From an uncultured Aquimarina sp. (lineage in GTDB: Bacteria; Bacteroidota; Bacteroidia; Flavobacteriales; Flavobacteriaceae): DNA of 64,000 nt. Location: assembly GCA_947498455.1 (NCBI GenBank), contig CANMKK010000004.1, positions 124,001 to 188,000 on the forward strand, written 5' to 3'. The notes under the pieces are model-generated. The model worked only from the letters and a program-made list of their open reading frames with translations. It made no database searches and was not told where the DNA came from. Positions within the stretch are counted from its first letter, which is position 1. Each line of letters begins with the position of its first letter. Below are positions 35,487-46,759 of this stretch, piece after piece. Position numbers and translations under genes: made by a program.

Positions 35487-36544
35487 TAAGATACTAATCC
35501 ATTTTTTAGATTTATTAAATCCAAATCGTTTCGATTTTTAGAAATGATTTCTATAGCATTTTTACTTCTCATGCCAGAATGGCAACAAACAACTATTGGT
35601 TTTAGATTGTTTAGTTCAGAAGTTTTTTCGCTTAATATTTCTAACGGAATATGGATTCCACCTATATTAAAGTGATCATATTCTTTATGAGTTCGTACAT
35701 CCAGTATTTGGTAATTGGTTATATTTTCTCTTAGTTCTAATGAAGAAATCTCTTTGACCTCTAAGGTATCAATACCACAGAAAAACTCATAGTTCTCTTC
35801 GAGTTTTCCTATTTCTATTTCGTTGTTTTTTTTGAAACTTAATATTTGTTGTTGTAAAGTTAATGTATCAAAATACAATAATTTTCCTCGTAGCACTTCT
35901 CCAATACCTGTAACCATCTTGATTACTTCATTGGCTTGTAAACCTCCAATAATTCCGGGTAATACTCCTAAAACACCAATATCAGAACAGTTAGGGACTG
36001 TGCCAGGAGAAGGAGGATCTGGAAATAAGCATCTATATGTAGGGCCATTTTTATAGTTAAGTACGGAAACTTGTCCCTGAAACTTGAAAATCGAACCAAA
36101 AACTAGTGGTTTGTCAGTTAAAACACAACCGTCATTTACCAGATATCGAGTAGGGAAATTATCACTACCATCAACTATAATGTCAAATTCCGAAAAAATG
36201 TCTATTACATTATCTTCGTTGAGCTTTTCATTATATACTTTAAAAAATACAAATGGATTTAATGAAGACAATCGTTCTGAAGCTATTTTAGCTTTGGGCT
36301 TTCCAATATCATCAATAGTATATAATACCTGACGCTGAAGATTGGATTGATCAACAACATCATCGTCAATGATACCTATGGTTCCGATACCAGCCGCTGT
36401 AAGATATTGAAGTATTGGACAACCTAATCCTCCTGCGCCTATTACCAGTACTTTGGTATTTTTTAGTTTGGTTTGTCCAGTAATACCTATTTCATCCAAA
36501 ATGATGTGACGGTTATACTGGATATTTTCTTCTTTACTAAGCAT
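35483..36544 (-). CDS. thiF: ThiF/MoeB-family adenylyltransferase with C-terminal rhodanese domain
   Basis: With the ATG at 36544 the protein has 353 residues; a TTG four codons upstream would overlap thiH. The adenylation domain holds VLVIGAGGLGCPILQYLTAA and the Asp/Arg residues of DQSNLQRQVL (ATP site), and activates the C-terminal glycine of ThiS. A rhodanese domain (about 265-353) ends with the active Cys in VVCCHSGMRSKN, which can deliver sulfur. The zinc CxxC pairs of many ThiF/MoeB proteins are not complete here. Being the last gene of a thi operon, ThiF is the best name; MoeB-like use is possible. Confidence 0.88.
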   Translation of the reverse strand: MLSKEENIQYNRHIILDEIGITGQTKLKNTKVLVIGAGGLGCPILQYLTAAGIGTIGIIDDDVVDQSNLQRQVLYTIDDIGKPKAKIASERLSSLNPFVFFKVYNEKLNEDNVIDIFSEFDIIVDGSDNFPTRYLVNDGCVLTDKPLVFGSIFKFQGQVSVLNYKNGPTYRCLFPDPPSPGTVPNCSDIGVLGVLPGIIGGLQANEVIKMVTGIGEVLRGKLLYFDTLTLQQQILSFKKNNEIEIGKLEENYEFFCGIDTLEVKEISSLELRENITNYQILDVRTHKEYDHFNIGGIHIPLEILSEKTSELNNLKPIVVCCHSGMRSKNAIEIISKNRNDLDLINLKNGLVSY

Positions 36545-36546
36545 AG

Positions 36547-37665
36547 TTATTGCCAATTATTAGCCCAATCTTTCCATACAACATCTAATCCTTTTGCTTT
36601 AAGCATTGCTACTACTTCTTCTGTAGAACGCTCATCAGAAATTTCGAATTGTTCCAGAGATTGAGGCTCTACCGTGTAACCTCCAGGGTTTGTCTTAGAT
36701 TCTGCACTAATTGATGTAATTCCTAAATTTACAATATGTTCTCTAAATACTTCACTTTCTCTTGTGGACATGGATAGTTCTACATCCTCATCTAATAATC
36801 TGAAAGCACAGATTAATTGCACTAAGTCTGAATCTGTCATTTCTACTTTAGGCTCTAGCCCTCCACTGTGTGGTCGTAATCTGGGAAAAGATATGGAGTA
36901 CTTTGTTTTCCAATATGTTTTCTGAAGGTATTGTAAGTGTAAGGCGGTAAAAAAGCTATCGGCTCTCCAGTCTTCGAGCCCGAATAAAGCGCCAAGCCCT
37001 ATTTTATGAATCCCAGCTTTACCCAATCGATCAGGAGTTTCTAGTCGATAATCAAAATTAGATTTACGTCCTTTGGGGTGATGCTTTTTATATTCATCCC
37101 TGTGGTAGGTTTCCTGATATACCAAAACAGCATATAAACCTTTTTCGATTAGTATTTCATAATCTGATTGATCTAATGGTTGTACTTCTATAGTGATATT
37201 GGCAAATTTGGATTGAATTAACTGGATTGCATTTTTAATATAATCAACACCAACTGTTTTATTGGCTTCTCCTGTTACTAATAAAATATGATCGTATCCT
37301 TTCGATTTTAAATAGTCTACTTCTTTTAAAATTTCATTATCGGTCAATGTTCTTCTGGGAATTGTGTTGGTCATACTAAATCCGCAATAGGTACATATGT
37401 TTTGACACTCATTGCTTAAGTACATTGGAGCATACATCTGTATCGTATTACCAAATCGTTTTTTAGTAATTTGATAACTAAGTTGAGCCATTTGTTCAAT
37501 ATAAGGTACTGCGGCAGGAGAAATCAACGCTTTAAAATCTTCTAATGTTCTTTTTTGAGAACTTAATGCGCGTAATACATCTTCCTCGGTTTTTGAAAGA
37601 ATATCAGAGAGTGTTTGATCCCAATCATGTTGATCGAATATGTTTTTAAAACTGGTTTTTTTCAT
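36547..37665 (-). CDS. thiH: 2-iminoacetate synthase ThiH
   Basis: A 372-residue radical SAM enzyme that cleaves tyrosine to give dehydroglycine (2-iminoacetate) for the thiazole ring of thiamine. The cluster motif is CQNICTYCGF (CxxxCxxC), near residues 91-98, in the TIM-barrel; the C-terminal extension includes MSTRESEVFREHIVNLGIT and SISAESKTNPGGY, typical of ThiH. The stop codon is 2 bases before the preferred thiF start. It is separated from thiG by the four-helix-bundle gene. Confidence 0.96.
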   Translation of the reverse strand: MKKTSFKNIFDQHDWDQTLSDILSKTEEDVLRALSSQKRTLEDFKALISPAAVPYIEQMAQLSYQITKKRFGNTIQMYAPMYLSNECQNICTYCGFSMTNTIPRRTLTDNEILKEVDYLKSKGYDHILLVTGEANKTVGVDYIKNAIQLIQSKFANITIEVQPLDQSDYEILIEKGLYAVLVYQETYHRDEYKKHHPKGRKSNFDYRLETPDRLGKAGIHKIGLGALFGLEDWRADSFFTALHLQYLQKTYWKTKYSISFPRLRPHSGGLEPKVEMTDSDLVQLICAFRLLDEDVELSMSTRESEVFREHIVNLGITSISAESKTNPGGYTVEPQSLEQFEISDERSTEEVVAMLKAKGLDVVWKDWANNWQ

Positions 37666-37680
37666 AGCTTTTAGCTTCTT

Positions 37681-38133
37681 GCTTTTAGCCTTTTATTTTT
37701 TTGTATAATGAATTTAGCATTTTGCGAATCTCGACAATTCGAATATTTAAATTCTCATATTCTTCAATACTAATATATTCCATATCTTTTGAAAACTCGA
37801 TTAAATATTCGACTTCTGAAGCAGATCCTGAAGCTATATTTAAAAAATGAGCAAACTCCTTTTCAGAAACTCTGGCAGTTCCTTCTGCTATATTGGTTGG
37901 AATCGATAGTGAAGCTCGTCTAATTTGTGATATTAATCCAAATTTTTCTTCTTGAGGAAATTTTTTGGTTATTTTATATATTTCTATCGTAAAGTGATGT
38001 GATTTTTTCCAAACCTCATATTTTCTAAAGTTTCTCATTTATTTTTTTCGACTAGATCATAATTTATAGAAAGTTTTTTCCATTTTTATTAAAACTAAAT
38101 TTTTCAAACCCTCAGAAGCTATAGGCTAAAAGC
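37681..38133. repeat. inverted-repeat pair flanking the four-helix-bundle gene
   Basis: GCTTTTAGCC (37681-37690) and its exact complement GGCTAAAAGC (38124-38133) lie immediately outside the four-helix-bundle gene; the second abuts the thiG stop codon and the first lies 15 bases upstream of thiH. Related A/T-rich AGCTTTTAGC-like runs surround both. The pair marks the ends of an inserted segment of about 450 bp. Confidence 0.6.
37685..38038 (-). CDS. four-helix-bundle protein (S23 family)
   Basis: A 117-residue protein of the S23/four-helix-bundle family, first known from 23S rRNA intervening sequences and now common as stand-alone genes. It starts RNFRKYEVWKKSHHFTIEIY and contains the conserved LISQIRRASLSIPTNIAEG and a FAHFLNIASGSASEVEY stretch. 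It forms small pentameric helical bundles in solved members; its function is unknown. It interrupts the thi operon between thiG and thiH (94 and 19 bases) and is bordered by inverted repeats, which suggests it was inserted there. Confidence 0.92.
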   Translation of the reverse strand: MRNFRKYEVWKKSHHFTIEIYKITKKFPQEEKFGLISQIRRASLSIPTNIAEGTARVSEKEFAHFLNIASGSASEVEYLIEFSKDMEYISIEEYENLNIRIVEIRKMLNSLYKKIKG

Positions 38134-38916
38134 TTATTGCTTAAATTCTTCGGTTAAAAAACTCGTTAGAGGGCTACTTGCTTCAGCATGTTGTTTTACA
38201 GGTGCTAATTTTGCTTTGTATGCCATACGCCCTGCTTGTACAGCCATTTTAAATGCTTTTGCCATTTCTACAGGTTGCTGAGATACTGCAATTGCGGTAT
38301 TAACCAAAACAGCATCAGCTCCTATTTCCATAGCGTGTGCCGCATGTGAGGGACTTCCAATACCAGCATCTACAACCACAGGTACATTGCTTTGATCTAT
38401 AATGATTTCTAAAAACTCTAATGTCTTTAGACCTTTATTACTTCCTATCGGCGCTCCCAAAGGCATTACACATTGAGTTCCAACTTCTTCCAGACGTTTA
38501 CATAAAACCGGATCTGCATGAATATATGGCATCACGATAAATCCAAGTTTTACTAACTCTTCTGCGGCTTTTAGTGTTTCTATTGGATCAGGTAATAAAT
38601 ATTTTGGATCTGGATGAATCTCTAATTTCAACCAATTTGTTTCTAAAGCTTCTCTTGCCAATTGAGCAGCAAAAATAGCTTCTTTAGCATCCCTAACTCC
38701 AGAGGTATTAGGTAAAAGGTTTATTCTGGGGTGGTCTAAATGCGTTAATATATCATCTTGATCGTTATGTACATCTACTCGTTTTAACGCTACGGTAATC
38801 AGTTCACTTTCTGAGTCCAATAGTGCTTCTCTCATTAAATCTGACGAACTGAATTTTCCGGTTCCTGTAAATAGTCTGGATGAAAATTCTTTGTCTGCAA
38901 TCTTTAGCGTGTCCAT
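38134..38916 (-). CDS. thiG: thiazole synthase ThiG
   Basis: A 260-residue TIM-barrel enzyme that builds the thiazole phosphate of thiamine from deoxyxylulose phosphate, dehydroglycine and ThiS thiocarboxylate. The start [20 protein letters not shown], the Schiff-base Lys in the ALKRVD segment, and [20 protein letters not shown] with [11 protein letters not shown] (phosphate site) are typical. It starts 13 bases after the thiE stop. Confidence 0.97.
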   Translation of the reverse strand: MDTLKIADKEFSSRLFTGTGKFSSSDLMREALLDSESELITVALKRVDVHNDQDDILTHLDHPRINLLPNTSGVRDAKEAIFAAQLAREALETNWLKLEIHPDPKYLLPDPIETLKAAEELVKLGFIVMPYIHADPVLCKRLEEVGTQCVMPLGAPIGSNKGLKTLEFLEIIIDQSNVPVVVDAGIGSPSHAAHAMEIGADAVLVNTAIAVSQQPVEMAKAFKMAVQAGRMAYKAKLAPVKQHAEASSPLTSFLTEEFKQ

Positions 38917-38929
38917 TTTATAGTAACTT

Positions 38930-39562
38930 TTAGCTTGTAACCTTGGTTAGTAGCTTTTTTATATGTTGTATTTTTTCTTCTAAATCTTCCTGTCTCGTTA
39001 GCATTCCGGAAACAGCGAATCCATCGATTCCCGTCTTCATAATTTCAGGCATGTCTGAGGTTTCGATTCCTCCAATGGCAATTATTGGTAATTCCGAATT
39101 CTGAATTCTGAATTTTGATAGTATTTTTTTATAACCCTCTAAACCTAATACAGGGCTTAGTTTTTCTTTAGTTTTTGTATATCTAAAAGGCCCTAATCCT
39201 ATATAATCAACTCCATCTTTTAGGTGTCTATTACAGTCTTCTAATGCGTTTGCAGTTCCTCCAATAATAGCATTATCTCCCAAAATTCTTCTGGCTTCGA
39301 GCGGGTTCATATCATTTAATCCTAAATGAACACCATCTGCTAATGAAGCTTTTGCTACACTAACATTATCATTTATAATCATAATAGCGCCATATTGATC
39401 GCAAATGTTTCTACATTCTAAAGCCGTATTTAGATATGTTGCCATATCGACGTTTTTTAATCTAAGCTGCACCCATTTACATCCAGCCTCACATACTTCC
39501 CCAATATGTATCAAATGTTCTCTTGGTGTCTTTCCTTGTGATATGTATTGGAGCTTTATCAT
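38930..39562 (-). CDS. thiE: thiamine phosphate synthase ThiE
   Basis: A TIM-barrel enzyme coupling hydroxymethylpyrimidine diphosphate with thiazole phosphate. From the ATG at 39562 ([17 protein letters not shown]) it is 210 residues, the usual length; an ATG at 39601 or a GTG at 39625 would extend it, and the true start is uncertain. Conserved points: [48 protein letters not shown] and [15 protein letters not shown]. Between helix and strand it carries [10 protein letters not shown], encoded by the same short repeat as in leuS, so this loop is longer than usual. Confidence 0.94.
   Translation of the reverse strand: MIKLQYISQGKTPREHLIHIGEVCEAGCKWVQLRLKNVDMATYLNTALECRNICDQYGAIMIINDNVSVAKASLADGVHLGLNDMNPLEARRILGDNAIIGGTANALEDCNRHLKDGVDYIGLGPFRYTKTKEKLSPVLGLEGYKKILSKFRIQNSELPIIAIGGIETSDMPEIMKTGIDGFAVSGMLTRQEDLEEKIQHIKKLLTKVTS
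39090..39116 (-). repeat. short in-frame coding repeat in thiE (shared with leuS)
   Basis: These 27 bases differ from 20653-20679 in leuS at a single position. In both genes the repeat is read in the same frame, giving FRIQNSEL here and FRVQNSEF in leuS. It lies in a surface loop just before IIAIGGIE. Confidence 0.7.
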
Positions 39563-39630
39563 ATGTTTTTCTGGTGATACTAATTCTTCTCTTTCTTCCA
39601 TAATAAATTGTTTACTTTGATTCACATTTG

Positions 39631-40386
39631 CTAGACTCTATGATATCCCAATAAACTGTTATTAGAACTAAGTACTTTTTCTGTATATCGTTTCCCTCTG
39701 TAGCAAGCTTTTAACAAGGGGAATCCTAGTGCTAATTGAGCAGCGATGGCGGAAGAAAGTATACAGCCGCTACCGTGTTTCTCAGATATGTTTTTCATTT
39801 TTGGGTTTAACACATATTGTTTTCCATCCATAGTACATAATTGATCGACTCCTATATGATCTTCTCTATGTCCTCCTTTTAGAAACAAATTTGTTTTGCT
39901 GGTAATGTACGTTATCGTTTCCTCAATATTCTTGTTATTATAGAGTTTTTCTATTTCGATAAAATTAGGAGTTAGCAGATGAATTTTTTCTAAAATCTGA
40001 TTGAATACTTCTATATTTTTAGATGCATTATGAAAATCGAAACTGGAACTAGATTTTAAAACAGGATCCAAAACAATTTTTATAGACCTATTTTGTTCCA
40101 ATAAAAAATTGATAATTTCATTTAGTATACTCCAGTTTTGTATAATACCAATCTTTACGAAATCAATTTTAAATCTGCTAAAAAGAATAGAGATTTGACT
40201 TTTTATCACTTCAATATCATTCCAATAACAGGCTTTAAATTCAGTATCATTTTGGACCGTATTAGCTGTACAAATAGATAGCCCATAACATTTTAATGCT
40301 TCAAAAGTTTTAATATCAGCCGTTAATCCTGCTCCTGAAGAAGGGTCGAAACCTGCTATCGATATTACATTTGGACGATTTTTCAT
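39631..40386 (-). CDS. thiD: hydroxymethylpyrimidine (phosphate) kinase ThiD
   Basis: A 251-residue ribokinase-fold enzyme that phosphorylates hydroxymethylpyrimidine and its phosphate. The substrate site is SIAGFDPSSGAGLTADIKTF (about residues 9-28), DPVLKSSSSF is conserved, and the anion hole/catalytic segment is KHGSGCILSSAIAAQLALG. The second half is shorter than some ThiD proteins but complete. Its ATG overlaps the stop of the upstream helicase gene (TGATG), a sign of coupled translation. Confidence 0.94.
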   Translation of the reverse strand: MKNRPNVISIAGFDPSSGAGLTADIKTFEALKCYGLSICTANTVQNDTEFKACYWNDIEVIKSQISILFSRFKIDFVKIGIIQNWSILNEIINFLLEQNRSIKIVLDPVLKSSSSFDFHNASKNIEVFNQILEKIHLLTPNFIEIEKLYNNKNIEETITYITSKTNLFLKGGHREDHIGVDQLCTMDGKQYVLNPKMKNISEKHGSGCILSSAIAAQLALGFPLLKACYRGKRYTEKVLSSNNSLLGYHRV

Positions 40387-43300
40387 CAGCTAAACAATTC
40401 TACTATATTTTCTTTGGATAATGATTTTATAAAACTTTCATCGGTCTGAATAATATCATCAGAAAGTTGTTTTTTATTTTGCTGATGCTGTATGATTTTC
40501 TCTTCTATTGTTCCTTTACAGATCATTTTATACGCCATTACTTGTTTGGTTTGTCCTATTCTATAACATCTGTCAATTGCCTGAGCTTCTACAGCTGGAT
40601 TCCACCATGGGTCAACCAAGTATACATAATCCGCAGCGGTGAGATTTAGTCCTGTTCCTCCTGCTTTTAGACTTATCAGAAATACTCTAATCTGATCATC
40701 ATTCTGAAATTTTTCTACTTTTTCTTGTCTGTTTTTTGTTTTGCCATCTAAATATTCATAGCTAATTCCTTTTTTTTCTAATACTTCTTTTATTAACTGA
40801 AGCATTTTTACAAATTGAGAAAATATCAACACTTTGTGTTTTCCTGTTTTTTCGGTAACATGCCGTATCAATTCTTTTATTTTAATAGAATCGTCTGTAT
40901 ATGCTTCATCATCATTAAGTAATTGAGGGGCATCGCAGATTTGTCTTAGTTTTATTAACCCTTCTAGCACATACATTTTTGATTTTCCTAATCCGTCTGC
41001 ATCTATTTTATTAAGAAGATAGTCTCGATATTTATTCCTGTATGCATTATATAATTTTTGCTGAGACTCTTCCATTGTACAATATAATACCTGTTCTGTT
41101 TTCTCTGGGAGTTCTGTGGCTACTTGTTCTTTGGTGCGTCTTAGCATAAAAGGATTAACCAACTTCTTTAGTTCCTGTGCTACCTGATTGTCTTTATTTT
41201 TATCTATTGGAGTAGAAAACACTTTTTTAAAATGAGCCATTGTACCTAAAAGCCCTGGGTTAGCAAAAGTCATCTGCGCATATAAATCAAAAGTGTTATT
41301 CTCTATAGGGGTACCGGTGAGCACTAGCTTATTCTCTGATTTTAATAGTTTCATTGCTTTAAAACGCTGTGAATTCGGATTTTTAATTGCTTGAGACTCA
41401 TCCAGAACAATATAATTAAAGGTGTATTTTTTTAAATACTCAATATCCCTCATCACAATACCATAGGTCGATAGTACAATGTCAATTTTCTTAAAAGTGG
41501 TGACGTCCTTTTTTCTATCTCCTCCTGTTAACACAAGTACCTTAAGTGAGGGACAAAATTTCTTTATCTCCTCTATCCAATTAAAAATTAATGAAGTTGG
41601 AACAACTACTAGATGTGCATTTGTTGGTTTTTTCTTGTCTTTGAAATGTTTTAGAAAGGTTATTATTTGTAGCGTTTTTCCTAACCCCATATCATCAGCC
41701 AGACATCCTCCAAAATTGTACTCATCCAAGAAGTTTAACCAATTCAGTCCTTCTTTTTGGTAATCCCTGAGTGTTGCCTTTATTCCTCGGGGTTTTGTTA
41801 CTTTCGAAATTTCCTGAAATGAAGATAATTGCTTTTTAATCCCATGATGCTTTTCTAATATTGGAGCATCAGGTTCTATATCATCATATAAACTGTCTAT
41901 TACCGATAATTGATATTTAGAAACTTTGATACCATCTTTTTTTACATCTCCTGTTCTAAATAGGTGACTGTATTTTTCTACCCACTTTTCTGGCAAAATT
42001 CCAATACTACCGTTACTTAACTCTACATATCGACTTTTATTAATGACTGATTTCTGTAATTCTTTTAAAGAAACTTCTACATCACCAAAAGTTACCTTTA
42101 CATTGACATCAAACCAATCGATATTAGAATCTATTTGTACCGATATGTTAGGTTTATGCTTGCTGTATTTCATATCAGAAAGTTTCTCATAACCGAATAT
42201 TTGTATGTTTTCGTTTTTGAGAATATCAAAAGCATCCAGAAACCAGCCTTCTGCTATAAATTCTGAAGGCGAGAGGTGAAAAAATGATTGTCTTTGTGTC
42301 GAAAATTGAGGGTGTAGGTTTTTTAAGATATCTATAAATTGAGTCTCGAACTCTTTATGTCTTTTTAAGGTTATCAATTTTCCGTTCTTTAATTCATCTG
42401 CTCCTCCTTCATTATTAAGTACTTCGATTAATTTTCCGCCATAATCTATCATTGGTTTTAATAAAATAAAACCGTTGATTTCTGATAAAAATAGTTGTTT
42501 TTTCAGTTGTTTGACCTTCAGAGTTTTCATTTCTTTTTCGAGGTGGTTAATTTCTACTGGAAATTTTGTTGACAAAGGTTGTATTAAGCGTGTATAATAT
42601 GCTTCGAATTCGGATTTTAGAATACTTAGTTTGGGGTTTTTTATAAATGTATTAATGCTTCGTGAATATCCTAAGGACTTATTCAAATAATACACTCCAT
42701 CTTTAATAACAAATGGGAATTCATATTCTAGTTTCACAGTAGACATATCATATGTAATATCTGCAATGGTAATATAACTTTTAAGTATGTAGTGCCGTTT
42801 TTCTTCTTCTACCTTAAAGGACAGATAGGTAGATTGATCGGATATTTCTTTAATTCGCGTTAGATTTTTTTTAGAAATTTTACGATCATACTCACTATAA
42901 TATTTCAAACGGTATACAATAGTTTGTTGTAATTGTGGAATGAGGCTGTCGATTCTATTAATAATTGCTTTTGCTCTGTCATTTTCAGACATTGTTAATT
43001 TATTCCGGATTCCATCATAAGAGAATTCCAAAACTTGTTGCAAAAAACCATATTTCTCCTCAGTATACTCATCTCTGTTAAAAACTAGATTTTCAGCAGT
43101 TATTTCGACAATTTTTGTTGATAATTCGGAGCCATCTTTTTTAAGATTCCCTTCTATAGGAATCATACAAATAGGCATATACGTGTCTTTCCTAAAATTA
43201 AAAGCTACTGCCAGTCCTTTTTCTTTTATTATTTTTTTCTGCGAAAATACAGGAATAGCGTCTTCTTTTGCTATATCTCCTGTTACAAGATCTTCGATGA

Positions 43301-44147
43301 TTTCATCAACGCCTTCTTGATATTTACTTAACTTTAAAGTTCCCGGATGTATTGGAACGGCAATTAATTCTTGATTATCATATTCGAAATTAAAATATTC
43401 TTTATAGCTTTCATCCTCTATAGAGAAGCCATATTCTCTAAGTTTAGCAGACTTGATACTATTCTGATCCCCTTCCGAGATAAAAGCATGAGGCATATTG
43501 TTAAACATGTGTTCTAACACCATTACCTGATGAATACAAAGGTATTGATTGGTAGCAGTGCAGTCACATTGTAATGATAACTCTTTTTCTTGTCTATGAA
43601 TCAGTACGCTATTTCTGCTTCTTCCGTAAGTTTCTTCAATCAAAAATTCAAAAAAACCTATCTCTGCCTGTTTACTTTTTATACTAAAATTATGCCCATA
43701 TGCATATAATTGATTAATTATCCTCTTTATGGTGTTTGATTCTAGCCAATGTAAAGAACAATCTTCTGGAGCATAGAAAGGGAGTACTATGGCTGCGTCT
43801 TTAGAATATTCTATCTTTGTTTTTTTTTCTTTTGGTTTTTTAGAGCTGGTAGCAGGCTCTAATGTGTTTATATAGATGTCAATTTCGATAGCTACTGCTA
43901 CTTGATGTTTGCAAATTGGTCCAAAATCAAAAGGGCAGGTGCAAGAACTAGATATTTCACCAGATTGCAATCCAGAAAAATTAACAACATATCGATTTCT
44001 ACTACTACCTTTTACATTTGCTTTTACTGACTGATAATCCTCAGAAAAATGACGATCAATAATTCCGATTCCATTACCTCTCGATCTAGTTGTAGGTGAT
44101 GTATTGTTAGTAATATAATTTCTTAATCTATCGTTTTTAATTTTCAT
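40386..44147 (-). CDS. SNF2-family helicase with N-terminal SWIM zinc finger
   Basis: A 1253-residue protein. A SWIM-type zinc finger (SSCTCPFDFGPICKHQVAVA) lies near residues 57-80 and a second Cys/His site (LQCDCTATNQYLCIHQVMV) near 190-210. The SNF2 ATPase occupies about 790-1250: ADDMGLGKTLQ (Walker A, about 815-822), LDESQAIKNP (Walker B, about 917), TGTPIENN, and the helicase C-terminal part FSQFVKMLQLI, DGKTKNRQ, LISLKAGGTGLNLTAADYV and DRCYRIGQTKQV. Such ATPases translocate on DNA or remodel RNA polymerase complexes. It sits inside the thi operon, overlapping thiD by 1 base; nothing suggests a thiamine role. Confidence 0.94.
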   Translation of the reverse strand: MKIKNDRLRNYITNNTSPTTRSRGNGIGIIDRHFSEDYQSVKANVKGSSRNRYVVNFSGLQSGEISSSCTCPFDFGPICKHQVAVAIEIDIYINTLEPATSSKKPKEKKTKIEYSKDAAIVLPFYAPEDCSLHWLESNTIKRIINQLYAYGHNFSIKSKQAEIGFFEFLIEETYGRSRNSVLIHRQEKELSLQCDCTATNQYLCIHQVMVLEHMFNNMPHAFISEGDQNSIKSAKLREYGFSIEDESYKEYFNFEYDNQELIAVPIHPGTLKLSKYQEGVDEIIEDLVTGDIAKEDAIPVFSQKKIIKEKGLAVAFNFRKDTYMPICMIPIEGNLKKDGSELSTKIVEITAENLVFNRDEYTEEKYGFLQQVLEFSYDGIRNKLTMSENDRAKAIINRIDSLIPQLQQTIVYRLKYYSEYDRKISKKNLTRIKEISDQSTYLSFKVEEEKRHYILKSYITIADITYDMSTVKLEYEFPFVIKDGVYYLNKSLGYSRSINTFIKNPKLSILKSEFEAYYTRLIQPLSTKFPVEINHLEKEMKTLKVKQLKKQLFLSEINGFILLKPMIDYGGKLIEVLNNEGGADELKNGKLITLKRHKEFETQFIDILKNLHPQFSTQRQSFFHLSPSEFIAEGWFLDAFDILKNENIQIFGYEKLSDMKYSKHKPNISVQIDSNIDWFDVNVKVTFGDVEVSLKELQKSVINKSRYVELSNGSIGILPEKWVEKYSHLFRTGDVKKDGIKVSKYQLSVIDSLYDDIEPDAPILEKHHGIKKQLSSFQEISKVTKPRGIKATLRDYQKEGLNWLNFLDEYNFGGCLADDMGLGKTLQIITFLKHFKDKKKPTNAHLVVVPTSLIFNWIEEIKKFCPSLKVLVLTGGDRKKDVTTFKKIDIVLSTYGIVMRDIEYLKKYTFNYIVLDESQAIKNPNSQRFKAMKLLKSENKLVLTGTPIENNTFDLYAQMTFANPGLLGTMAHFKKVFSTPIDKNKDNQVAQELKKLVNPFMLRRTKEQVATELPEKTEQVLYCTMEESQQKLYNAYRNKYRDYLLNKIDADGLGKSKMYVLEGLIKLRQICDAPQLLNDDEAYTDDSIKIKELIRHVTEKTGKHKVLIFSQFVKMLQLIKEVLEKKGISYEYLDGKTKNRQEKVEKFQNDDQIRVFLISLKAGGTGLNLTAADYVYLVDPWWNPAVEAQAIDRCYRIGQTKQVMAYKMICKGTIEEKIIQHQQNKKQLSDDIIQTDESFIKSLSKENIVELFS

Positions 44148-44192
44148 ATATAGCTAAAAATGATTATATAATTGAAAACCAATTGTTTATTT

Positions 44193-44789
44193 CTATTCTA
44201 ATACTTTTGAGACATTCAGTATATTTATAAAGCTATGCAGTGGATTTTCGGTATTCCATATCCCTCCAAGTATACCAACTCCTTTAAATCCTAGTTTATA
44301 TGTCGCTGCCAAAGTATCTTCATTAATACCTCCCATACCAATTACGGTAGTATCAAGATGAGTAACATCGAAGCCCTTTCCTTCATATCCTTTTTTAGAA
44401 ATAGATCCAAAAACCGGACTCAATAAGACATATTCAAAATCAGCATTACAATTGACAATTTCTTCTATAGAATGAAAAGAACTACTAACCGCAAACCCTT
44501 TATTTTTATATACAATGATTGTGACATCTAAAGCATCTTCTAAATCCAATCGAGCTTGTTCTTGTAAATGTATGCCTCGTAATCTGTATTCCATAGTTAA
44601 TTCCGGAAACTGATGAAGCATAATCCTATTATGGTATTTTACATCTATTTGCTCTAACAGCGAACGGTATGCTTCAATAGTAAAGGTAGGTTTGCGTAAG
44701 TGCAATATTTCAAGGTCATTATCAAACAAAGCGTTGATTTGCTCAGCTTCGTTATGTAATGGTTTTTCAGATGTGAGTACGATTAGCAT
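44193..44789 (-). CDS. TenI/ThiE-like thiamine phosphate synthase-family protein
   Basis: A 198-residue member of the thiamine phosphate synthase/TenI family. The barrel starts MLIVLTSEKPLHNEAEQI; LEILHLRKPTFT, GIHLQEQARLD, YVLLSPVFGSISKKGY and VIGMGGINED are recognisable. It lacks several residues that ThiE uses for the pyrimidine diphosphate (the IINDN-type segment reads IMLHQF here), which points to a TenI-like thiazole tautomerase or a divergent role. It lies between thiC and the helicase, with the true thiE further down. Confidence 0.85.
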   Translation of the reverse strand: MLIVLTSEKPLHNEAEQINALFDNDLEILHLRKPTFTIEAYRSLLEQIDVKYHNRIMLHQFPELTMEYRLRGIHLQEQARLDLEDALDVTIIVYKNKGFAVSSSFHSIEEIVNCNADFEYVLLSPVFGSISKKGYEGKGFDVTHLDTTVIGMGGINEDTLAATYKLGFKGVGILGGIWNTENPLHSFINILNVSKVLE

Positions 44790-44801
44790 GGTTCTTTAAT
44801 T

Positions 44802-44844
44802 ATAGCAGTTAGCCCGTAGCTCTTAGCTAGTGGCTAACCGCTAT
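44802..44844 (-). repeat. hairpin between thiC and the TenI-like gene
   Basis: ATAGCAGTTAGCC (44802-44814) and GGCTAACCGCTAT (44832-44844) are complementary with one mismatch. The hairpin ends 7 bases before the thiC stop codon side and may stabilise or attenuate the transcript. Its GGCTAA-TTAGCC motif resembles the repeats around the four-helix-bundle gene. Confidence 0.55.
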
Positions 44845-44851
44845 TTAGCTT

Positions 44852-46753
<1,902 letters not shown>

Positions 46754-46759
46754 TTAGGT

